Assembly: GCA_041494245.1 (NCBI GenBank)
Contig: JBGQAK010000020.1
Location: forward strand, 1-64,000
Reading direction: 5' to 3'
DNA: 64,000 bases
Source of the DNA: RBG-13-68-16 sp041494245
GTDB taxonomy: Bacteria > Acidobacteriota > Thermoanaerobaculia > Thermoanaerobaculales > Thermoanaerobaculaceae
Part shown: piece after piece, positions 41,888 to 48,180 of the stretch
How the letters are laid out: each line of letters starts with the position of its first letter
How positions within the stretch are numbered: position 1 is the stretch's first letter
Notes under the pieces: generated by a model
Seen by the model: only the letters and a program-made list of their open reading frames with translations
Told to the model about the DNA's origin: nothing
Databases searched by the model: none
Made by a program: the position numbers and the translations under genes

Positions 41888-42989
41888 GGCTGGGCGGCTT
41901 CGGCGGCGCCAGGCGCGCCAGCAGCGAGGGGGCGTAGTGCTGGAGCGCCTGCTCGATCGCCGCGCGCGCCTCGACGCTGCGCGCTCGCAGGCGCCACACC
42001 AGCGCCCACCGGTCTGGGTTCGCCCGGTCGCGGAGCAGCCGCAGGCGATCCCCGTCCCAGCCGGCCGCGAGTGCCGACGCCCTGGCGGGGTCCATCCGGC
42101 GGCCGAGCAGGAACGCGAGCCCCCATTCACCGACCGTGTCGGTCAGCACCACCTCCCACCCCGCGGGCGTGGGCGGCAGCTCGATCGCTGGCACGGGGCC
42201 GGGCGTTCCGGGGCGCTCGGGGTGAAGGAGGGCGGCGGTGCTGGAAGGGGGCTGCGCGAGGAGGCGGTCGACGGCGGGCCAGCCCGCGGCGCTGTAGGCG
42301 TGCAGGACGGCGGCAAAGCCGGTTGTGTAGGGGAAGACCAGGTCGGAGACGAAGAACTCGGGGACGCCGGCCGTGGACCCCAGCCCCTGAGCCTGCTGCC
42401 GCACCGCCCGCTCGGCCTGTGCCAGGATCCCGGGATCGGCCCCCGGTGCGTTGAGGAGGAACATGACCAGCATCGCCTCACCCTCGGCGATGGCGGAGGC
42501 GGCGCGCTGTTCGTCGCTGTCTCCCCGCATGGCCAGGAGGCGGCTGGGGAGGTGGAAGCGGTGCTCCTGAACCGCGTGCTCGAGCTCGTGGGACCAGACC
42601 ATGGTCCCTTCGAGCTGGGCCGCGCCAGGGGCGTCAACTACTACCATCTCGTCGGCCTGCGGCTCGTAGAAGCCGAGCACCTGCCCGCTGTAGAACGTGA
42701 GCAGGTTCTCGTAGATAGTAACGGGGTCGCCGTCGATGAAACCGGAGCGCTCGAGCGCCGAAACGAACAGCTCGGGCGGGATCGGGAGATCGCGGCGCAG
42801 CTTTCGGTCGAGCTCGATCCGCAGGCCCGCCTGGGTGATCAGCCGGCACGGCGGGTCGAACGGCCCGGCGACCGCCCGGAGGTGCGCAACCTTGGCCGCG
42901 ACCTCGGTGAGCGCCGGCGGGCAGGGGCCCGCCGCCGCTGCAGCGGCGAGAATGAACCCGGTGAGCCCGATGCTATACTTCGCTCGCAT
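41805..42989 (-). CDS. secreted HExxH metallopeptidase-like protein
   Basis: A 394-residue exported protein. A signal peptide (about 1-22, SIGLTGFILAAAAAAG) precedes a domain with HELEH at 134-138 inside WSHELEHAVQEH, a zinc-peptidase motif, preceded by YENLLTFYSGQVLGFYEP and followed by a SAIAEGEAMLVMF helix whose Glu could be the third ligand. Family not recognised by name; similar orphan HExxH proteins occur in environmental bacteria. ATG 42989 shares the CATG with the divergent RsbW gene. Its 3' end overlaps the cyclophilin gene by 83 bases. Confidence 0.72.
   Translation of the reverse strand: MRAKYSIGLTGFILAAAAAAGPCPPALTEVAAKVAHLRAVAGPFDPPCRLITQAGLRIELDRKLRRDLPIPPELFVSALERSGFIDGDPVTIYENLLTFYSGQVLGFYEPQADEMVVVDAPGAAQLEGTMVWSHELEHAVQEHRFHLPSRLLAMRGDSDEQRAASAIAEGEAMLVMFLLNAPGADPGILAQAERAVRQQAQGLGSTAGVPEFFVSDLVFPYTTGFAAVLHAYSAAGWPAVDRLLAQPPSSTAALLHPERPGTPGPVPAIELPPTPAGWEVVLTDTVGEWGLAFLLGRRMDPARASALAAGWDGDRLRLLRDRANPDRWALVWRLRARSVEARAAIEQALQHYAPSLLARLAPPKPPSLTWVSAGRTLEVRAAWPPAQHPPRSPS
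42972..42979 (+). promoter_or_regulatory. extended -10 box for the RsbW-RsbV operon
   Basis: TGCTATACT-type box (TATACT at 42974-42979 with TG two bases before). Eight bases separate it from ATG 42988, so transcription would begin at or next to that start codon. No clear -35. Confidence 0.55.
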
Positions 42990-43419
42990 GGCTCGAGAGG
43001 CCCGGATGCAGCTGCTTTCCGCGTACGAGAACATCGAGCTGGCCGAGCGAATGCTGGCCGAGCTGTGCGGGTCCGCCAGCATCGACGAGGAGACCACGTA
43101 CTGGGTGGGCATGGCCTTGCGCGAGGCTCTTTCCAACGCCATCAAGCACGGCAACAAGCTTAACCCCGAAAAGCGGGTCCAGGTCCACATGAAGCTGCAG
43201 CCGGAGGGTGAGATCAAGATCGCAGTCGAGGACGAGGGTGACGGCTTTGACCCCACGTGCCTCGGCGATCCGACCTCGCCGGACAACCTGCTCCGCTCGA
43301 ACGGCCGCGGTATCTTCTACATGCGGCAGTTCATGGACGGGGTAAGCTTCTTCGTCGGGGAGCGGGGCGGGACACGAGTCGAGCTCGTCAAGAGATTGGG
43401 TACAAGGAGGGAAGGATGA
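42988..43419 (+). CDS. RsbW-like anti-sigma/serine kinase ATPase
   Basis: A small GHKL ATPase of 137-143 residues, like RsbW/SpoIIAB switch kinases. ATP-site boxes: the N box in ALREALSNAIKHGN, the G1 box VEDEGDGFDP, and a G2-like LLRSNGRGIFYMRQFMD. Two starts are credible: ATG 42988, which is nearly at the predicted transcription start, and ATG 43006, which has GAGAGG 5 bases before it. Its TGA overlaps the ATG of the STAS-domain gene (ATGA), the classic kinase/antagonist pairing. No sigma-factor gene is adjacent, so its partner must be elsewhere or not a sigma factor. Confidence 0.87.
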   Translation: MAREARMQLLSAYENIELAERMLAELCGSASIDEETTYWVGMALREALSNAIKHGNKLNPEKRVQVHMKLQPEGEIKIAVEDEGDGFDPTCLGDPTSPDNLLRSNGRGIFYMRQFMDGVSFFVGERGGTRVELVKRLGTRREG

Positions 43420-43757
43420 AGAGCAAGGTTCGCGACGTGGGGGACGTGAGGGTTCTGGATCTCGAGGGCAAGATCACGATCGGAGCTGGCGACATCGAGT
43501 TGCGCCAGAACATCGAGGACTCGGTGGCCGCCGGGCGCAAGAACATCCTGCTCAACCTCAAGGGTGTCTCGCACATCGATTCCTCGGGGATCGGCGAGAT
43601 GGTGGGGTGCTTCACCACGGTGGCCCGCAAGGGTGGGAAGATGAAGCTCCTCAACCTCACGCAGAAGATCAACGACATACTTCAGGTGACGCAGCTGATC
43701 ACGGTCTTCGACGTCTACGACAGCGAAGCAGAGGCGCTCAACAGCTTCAAGTCGTAG
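43416..43757 (+). CDS. STAS-domain anti-sigma antagonist (RsbV-like)
   Basis: A 113-residue single STAS domain. VLDLEGKITIGAG forms the first strands; the phosphorylatable Ser lies in VSHIDSSGIGEMVG, the hallmark of SpoIIAA/RsbV. The kinase encoded just upstream (ATGA overlap) is the obvious modifier. ATG 43416 with AAGGAGGGAAGG upstream. Partner switching would release or sequester a regulator according to Ser phosphorylation. Confidence 0.92.
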   Translation: MKSKVRDVGDVRVLDLEGKITIGAGDIELRQNIEDSVAAGRKNILLNLKGVSHIDSSGIGEMVGCFTTVARKGGKMKLLNLTQKINDILQVTQLITVFDVYDSEAEALNSFKS

Positions 43758-43944
43758 GGGCCCGAGATCTGCCCGGCTGTCCGCGGGCGTCGGACGCCCG
43801 CAGCAACCGGGGCATCGAGCCGCGCCGCTGCCCAACCCTGGTCCGTCCCCAGGGCCGTTGCCCGGATCGAAAGCGGCCGTGCGCGCGCAACATCGCCGAA
43901 GGCAAGGGTGTTACCATGTTGCTGGTGGATGTGGAGGGGTAAAA

Positions 43945-44373
43945 GTGGCTCTCCAGAGGGTCCTGATTGCGGATGACAGCCGCGTCTTCCGTGCCTTGGT
44001 CGTCGAGGTCCTCAAAGAGCAGGGGCTCGAGGTGCTGGAGGCGGCCAACGGCCGCGAGGCGCTGGACCTGCTGCTCAGCCAGCGCCCGCAGCTGGCGATC
44101 CTCGATGCCCTCATGCCCCTGATGTCGGGTTTCGACGTGATCACGAAGTTGCGCGAGAGAGCCTCCGACTACCGTCCGGTGGTCTTCATGGTGACGGCCG
44201 TCTACAAGAGCCGGCGCTGGCATACGGAAGCGCGCCAGACCTACCAGGTGGAGGAGTACTTGGAGAAGCCGCTCGAGCCGGCCGACCTCCTCAAGGCGGT
44301 GGGGCGCCACTTCCCCGAGATCTGGGGCCTCGAAGGCGCGTCTGGACCTTCGACACCCCCGGATCCCGTCTAG
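43945..44373 (+). CDS. single-domain response regulator
   Basis: A 142-residue CheY-like receiver. Acidic pocket in VLIADDSRVFRAL, phospho-Asp in LAILDALMPLMSGFD, Thr in MVTAV and Lys in YLEKPLEPADLL. No output domain; a short Pro-rich tail follows. GTG 43945 has GGAGGGG 7 bases upstream. A TACCAT box at 43912-43917 may be a -10. It stands 187 bases after the STAS gene in the same direction, possibly feeding the same partner switch. Its TAG stop is part of the terminal CTAG of the repeat element that follows. Confidence 0.88.
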   Translation: MALQRVLIADDSRVFRALVVEVLKEQGLEVLEAANGREALDLLLSQRPQLAILDALMPLMSGFDVITKLRERASDYRPVVFMVTAVYKSRRWHTEARQTYQVEEYLEKPLEPADLLKAVGRHFPEIWGLEGASGPSTPPDPV

Positions 44374-44553
44374 AAGCCTGTCCGAGTAATACTCCGGCTG
44401 CGAATCCCGATGGCATCCGGCTAGCTGTGTCAGCCGTCGCGAAAGGTCCTCGACGTAGCCCTGGCTACGCCTCCGGGCTTTTCGCTTGGCTTCTTTGCCA
44501 TCCGGCGCCCTCGGAATTCTCGCTTTCGTCGTTTACTAGGGACAGGCTCCTAG
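44370..44553. repeat. 184-base MITE-like element with 14-base inverted ends
   Basis: The ends CTAGAAGCCTGTCC (44370-44383) and GGACAGGCTCCTAG (44540-44553) are inverted repeats with one mismatch. The centre forms a hairpin CGTAGCC-CT-GGCTACG (44454-44469), flanked by complementary CGAAAGG and CTTTTCG arms. No coding potential. The left CTAG contains the stop of the receiver gene and the right CTAG the stop of the convergent aminotransferase-like gene. Related end motifs occur at 702, 46175 and around 58031-58210. Confidence 0.7.
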
Positions 44554-45818
44554 CGCTCGTCCTCTTTCTGCATCTTCCTGAGAGCAGCTTCCATGCCGGC
44601 GAGCGCCTGCTCGATGTCCTTATCGCCGTGGGCATGGGAGAGAAACGAGGTGGCGGACGACTGCGCGGGCAGCAGCACGCCCGCCTCGCGGCAGGCCCGG
44701 GTGAAGCGGGCCCAGGCTTCCTGGTCCACCCGCGCGAACGAGTTACCGTCGACCACGCTCTGCCGTGAGAACGCGCACGCAAAGATGCTGCCGACCCGGG
44801 CGCAGCGCAGCGGGCGCGAGAAACGCTCCGCGAGCGCGTCCACCCCGGCCTGAAGCTGGGCCCCGCGCTCCTCGAGGCGCTGGTGCACGGTCTCGTTGCG
44901 CAGGACCGAGACGGTGGCGCTCGCCGCGAGGATGGCGAGCGGGGCAGGGGGGCCGGGGAGTTCGTCGCCGGGCGTGGCGTTGGCGGTGCGTGCCCAGGCC
45001 ACGGCCCCGATCCGCGAGGCGCCCCCGCCAAGGGCGCCGCCGAAGACCGCCACGTCGGGCGCAATCGCGAACGCCTCGCTGGCTCCCCCGCGTGCCAGCC
45101 GGAAGCCGGTGAGCGTCTCGTCCAGCACGAGCCGCGCCCCGGCCGCGCGCGTGAGGTCGGCCACCGTCCTCAGAAACTCGGCCGAGGGGCGGACCACGCC
45201 GAACAGCGCGGCGATGGGGTCGAGCACGACCGCGGCGGTGTCCTTGCCGACCTTGGAGAGCACGTTGGCCAGGGATTCGGCGTCCCCCCACGGAACCACG
45301 CGGACGAGGCGTGCAATCTCGGCCGGGATGCCGGCGACGATGGGCTGGCTGATCCCGAGAGGTCCGGCCGCCGCGACGTGAAACGCCTCCACGGCTCCGC
45401 GGCGGTTGCCGTCGAAGATCACGATCTTCCGGCGCCCGGTGTCGCGGCGGCACCACCGCAGCGCCAGCTCCCAGGCCTCGCACTCGGTGGGCGTCACCAC
45501 CCACGGCGAGAGGGCCGGCAGCTGCTCCTCCAGGAGCTGCACGAGTTCGAGCTCGGCGGCCGCGTGGAAGCCGGCGGCCAGGCCCAAGCTGGAGGCACGC
45601 CGGATCGCGTCCATGAGGTACTGGTTGCTGTAGCCGAGGAGGGTGGTGCCGCTGCCCCCGAGGAGGTCGAGGTAGGCGATGTTGTCGGCATCGTAGACGC
45701 GGCACCCCTGCGCCTTGGCCAGGAGCAGGGAGTCCTCCCCCCGTCGTCCGACCATCGGCGCCACCCTGCGCGCCTGCGACAACAGCTCGTCTACGCGTTG
45801 TCCCATTCCTCGGCTCAC
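44550..45818 (-). CDS. GSA-aminotransferase homologue lacking the PLP lysine
   Basis: A 422-residue class III aminotransferase fold closest to glutamate-1-semialdehyde aminomutase. The cofactor Asp is kept (LVLDETLTGFR, D233), but the segment matching the catalytic LGKIIGGG reads FGGALGGG, with Gly261 in place of the Schiff-base Lys. The GCYHG substrate loop also reads GNRRG. It therefore cannot do normal PLP chemistry and may be a binding or regulatory relative. GTG 45818 or ATG 45806 as start; spacing to GGAGGG suits neither perfectly. A genuine hemL is not in the window. Convergent with the receiver gene across the MITE-like element. Confidence 0.8.
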   Translation of the reverse strand: MSRGMGQRVDELLSQARRVAPMVGRRGEDSLLLAKAQGCRVYDADNIAYLDLLGGSGTTLLGYSNQYLMDAIRRASSLGLAAGFHAAAELELVQLLEEQLPALSPWVVTPTECEAWELALRWCRRDTGRRKIVIFDGNRRGAVEAFHVAAAGPLGISQPIVAGIPAEIARLVRVVPWGDAESLANVLSKVGKDTAAVVLDPIAALFGVVRPSAEFLRTVADLTRAAGARLVLDETLTGFRLARGGASEAFAIAPDVAVFGGALGGGASRIGAVAWARTANATPGDELPGPPAPLAILAASATVSVLRNETVHQRLEERGAQLQAGVDALAERFSRPLRCARVGSIFACAFSRQSVVDGNSFARVDQEAWARFTRACREAGVLLPAQSSATSFLSHAHGDKDIEQALAGMEAALRKMQKEDER

Positions 45819-45858
45819 CCTCCGGGATTGTGCAGTCTAGCCGGACCCCTGCGCAGTC

Positions 45859-46122
45859 TCAAGTGCGGCCGGGTTGGTCGTCCTCCTCGCCCTCGGCGTG
45901 GAAGAAGAACATCGCGCAGCGGCTGGAGCAGAAGTACCTTCCGTACGCGAAAGTTGCGCACTTTTGGCAGGCGTGCTGCCCACAGATATGGCACTTCGTC
46001 ACGGCCCAGGTGGGCTGCTCGTTCCCGCACTTGTCGCAGATCGTGAGGTTGTGTCCCGGCACCCTCCGAGTATCCCCCGAGCACGGTTCGGGCGCAAGCA
46101 CGGGAAAGCACCGGCGCGTCAC
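45859..46122 (-). CDS. small zinc-finger protein
   Basis: Up to 87 residues with a dense Cys array: ICDKCGNEQPTWAVTKCHIC, then HACQKCATF and FCSSRC, enough for two zinc sites (FYVE/AN1-like spacing). It ends in an acidic tail. The Cys array begins at residue 29, and GTG 46062 (preceded directly by GGAGG) would give a tighter 67-residue protein. No partner is evident; it lies 40 bases upstream of the aminotransferase-like gene on the same strand. Cys pattern conservation is the main reason to call it real. Confidence 0.6.
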   Translation of the reverse strand: MTRRCFPVLAPEPCSGDTRRVPGHNLTICDKCGNEQPTWAVTKCHICGQHACQKCATFAYGRYFCSSRCAMFFFHAEGEEDDQPGRT

Positions 46123-46174
46123 GCTTGTCCGCGCCGCGGGGTGAGGATAGAATTCGCCGGCTAGGAGCGTTTCT

Positions 46175-46186
46175 CGGACAGGCTCC
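46175..46186. repeat. solo end of the AGCCTGTCC repeat family
   Basis: CGGACAGGCTCC matches the right end of the element at 44540-44553; CTAGGAGC sits just upstream at 46161-46168. It lies 8 bases before the tRNA gene, so it may be a shortened copy. Confidence 0.45.
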
Positions 46187-46193
46187 CAGACGT

Positions 46194-46268
46194 GCCGGCG
46201 TAGCTCAGAGGCAGAGCAGGGGTCTCATAAGCCCCGTGTCAGTGGTTCGAGTCCACTCGCCGGCACCA
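46194..46268 (+). tRNA. tRNA with CAU anticodon (elongator Met or Ile2), CCA encoded
   Basis: A full cloverleaf: acceptor GCCGGCG/CGCCGGC (46194-46200 with 46258-46264), D arm GCTC/GAGC, anticodon stem GGGGT/GCCCC around loop CTCATAA, T arm AGTGG-TTCGAGT-CCACT, discriminator A46265 and encoded CCA 46266-46268. Anticodon CAU fits Met, or Ile2 if lysidine-modified; initiator features (three G-C pairs in the anticodon stem next to the loop) are absent. The final A of CCA is the A of the tilS ATG. Since TilS makes lysidine on tRNA-Ile(CAU), the Ile2 option deserves a check. Confidence 0.93.
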
Positions 46269-47602
46269 TGACGATGACCCCGGACGGCTTCTCCGCCGCC
46301 TTCCGTCGGCATTTCCCCGACCTCCTCGGCCAGCCCGTCCTTGTGGCGCTCTCGGGCGGGGCGGACTCGGTTGCCCTGCTCTGCCTGCTGCACGGCAGCA
46401 GCGAAGAGCTCGGGTGCCGGGTGTCGGCCGCCCACGTGCACCACCACCTGCGCGGCGCGCCCGCGGACGGCGACGCCGCCTTCTGTGCCGAGCTCTGCCG
46501 GCGGCTTGAGATCCCATTGGTGGTGGAGCACTTGGATCCAGTCCGGCCGCGGGGCAGCTCCCCCGAGGCATGGTGGCGCCAAGAGCGCTACCGCGTACTG
46601 GAAGGCGCGCGCCGGGTGGCGCGCTGCGCCGCGCTGGCGACCGCCCACACCCGGGACGACCAGGCCGAGACCGTGCTCCTCAAGCTCCTGCGCGGGGCCG
46701 GGCCCCGAGGCGTGGCCGGGGTGCGGCGCCGTCACGGCGCGGTGGTGCGGCCGCTGCTCGACTTCGGGCGCGAGGAGCTGCGGGCTTGGCTGTCCGCCCA
46801 GGGGGTGACGTGGCGCGAGGACGCCAGCAACGCCGACCCGGAGCAGCCCCGCGCCTGGATCCGGAGCCGGGTGCTGCCGCTGCTGGCCGGGGCGTACCCG
46901 CACGGCGTGGCGCACTTGACCGAGTTCGCCACCGCGCTGGCGGAGGACGATGCCTTCATCGGCGGTCTGCTCAGGGAGCGCGGTGTCTGGCCGGAGGTGG
47001 GGAGGGCCGTCCCGGCGGAGTCGGTGGCCGCGTTGCCCCCACCGCTGCTGCGACGGTGGGTCTTGGAGCTGGCCGCACGCCTCCCGCTCGCAGAGCCTCC
47101 CTCCCGCGGCCAGCTCGCAGCGGTCCTGAACATGCTCGGCGGTGGCCCGCCGGCGGCGGTGGACCTGGGGCGCCGGTGGGTGCTGCGCCGTCGGGGTGGA
47201 TCGCTCGTGCTCTCCCCGCCCCCGATCCGGCCGTATGCGGTGCACCCTGCGGCTGTGCCCTCGCGGGTGGAGCTGCCGGGGGGGTTCGTTGCCACCCTCG
47301 GCGCCGCCGGGTCTTCGAGGGTGCACCACCGCGCCGTCCTCCACCCCCGCGCGGCCGCGCTCCCGCTCGCCTGGCGCCCGGCTGCCCCCGGCGAGCGGTT
47401 CGGCACGTCGGGCAAACCGGTCGCCAGGGCGTTGGCCCGCGCCGGTATCCCCGCCGAGTGGCGGCGAGCGTGGCCAGCCCTCGAAGCGGGTGGTACGATG
47501 ATTTGGCTTCCTGCGGTCGGGGTCGCCCAGGGGTGGGAGGGGGGCGACGCCGACGGGGTGGTGGCCGGGTTGGAGGAGCCATGGGGACGCCACGTGAGGT
47601 GA
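46268..47602 (+). CDS. tilS: tRNA(Ile)-lysidine synthetase
   Basis: A 444-residue N-type ATP pyrophosphatase converting C34 of tRNA-Ile(CAU) to lysidine. The PP-loop is VALSGGADSVALL (SGGADS at 28-33); AAHVHHHLRG and TAHTRDDQAETVLL are family motifs; a C-terminal domain ends with the APGERF...GKP segment. Start ATG 46268 or ATG 46274; the first shares its A with the CCA end of the tRNA gene. No Shine-Dalgarno is possible inside the tRNA arm, so translation may start on a leaderless end created by tRNA 3' processing. Followed by hpt with a 22-base overlap. Confidence 0.93.
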   Translation: MTMTPDGFSAAFRRHFPDLLGQPVLVALSGGADSVALLCLLHGSSEELGCRVSAAHVHHHLRGAPADGDAAFCAELCRRLEIPLVVEHLDPVRPRGSSPEAWWRQERYRVLEGARRVARCAALATAHTRDDQAETVLLKLLRGAGPRGVAGVRRRHGAVVRPLLDFGREELRAWLSAQGVTWREDASNADPEQPRAWIRSRVLPLLAGAYPHGVAHLTEFATALAEDDAFIGGLLRERGVWPEVGRAVPAESVAALPPPLLRRWVLELAARLPLAEPPSRGQLAAVLNMLGGGPPAAVDLGRRWVLRRRGGSLVLSPPPIRPYAVHPAAVPSRVELPGGFVATLGAAGSSRVHHRAVLHPRAAALPLAWRPAAPGERFGTSGKPVARALARAGIPAEWRRAWPALEAGGTMIWLPAVGVAQGWEGGDADGVVAGLEEPWGRHVR

Positions 47603-48099
47603 TTTCACCGGAGGTGATCGCGCAGCGTATCGCCGAGGTGGGGCGCCGGATCGGCGACGACTATGCCAAGCGCGAGCTGGTCCTCGTGGGCGTGCTCAAG
47701 GGGGCGACGGTCTTTCTCGGCGACCTGCTGCGCGTCCTGCCGGGCTCGGTCCGCTTCGAGCTTGTGAACGTTCTGCACCAGTTGGGTGCCAGGGGCGCTA
47801 TCATCGAGCTGACGTACGCGACGCACGTGCACCTGGAGGGGGCGCACGCCCTCATCCTCAAGGACATCTGCCACTCCGGCGTGACCGAGAACTACCTGCT
47901 CACCCACCTCGCTCAGCAGGGGCCAGCGAGCCTGGAGGTTGCGGTCCTCGTGGACCGGCCGCGGTTGCGGCGCGTCGCCCTCGAGCCGAAGTACGTGGTC
48001 CTCGGCGACGTCCCCGATGGACGCCTGGCGGGGTACGGCCTGGAGCACGAGGGCAGGTGGGGGAATCTCCCCGGGCTCAACGTCCTTGAGGGGGTGTGA
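47581..48099 (+). CDS. hpt: hypoxanthine phosphoribosyltransferase
   Basis: A 172-residue purine salvage enzyme making IMP (and GMP) from PRPP and base. Begins near EVISPEVIAQRIAEVGRRI; VGVLKGATVFLGDLLR is the pyrophosphate loop region, and ILKDICHSGVTENYLL corresponds to the PRPP loop, where most relatives have VEDIIDTG-type acidic residues; here the first acidic residue is replaced by Lys. KYVVLGDVPDGRLAGYGLEHEGRW ends the fold. ATG 47581 after GGAGGAG. Part of the widespread tilS-hpt-ftsH operon. It also links to the purine theme of the ureide island (inference). Confidence 0.9.
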   Translation: MGTPREVISPEVIAQRIAEVGRRIGDDYAKRELVLVGVLKGATVFLGDLLRVLPGSVRFELVNVLHQLGARGAIIELTYATHVHLEGAHALILKDICHSGVTENYLLTHLAQQGPASLEVAVLVDRPRLRRVALEPKYVVLGDVPDGRLAGYGLEHEGRWGNLPGLNVLEGV

Positions 48100-48180
48100 C
48101 GGGCGCCGCTTTCCGGCGGCTGTGCCCTCGGAGGCCGCGCGCACCTGGGCGGCACGGTTGAAGAGGAGTTCGGAGAACTC

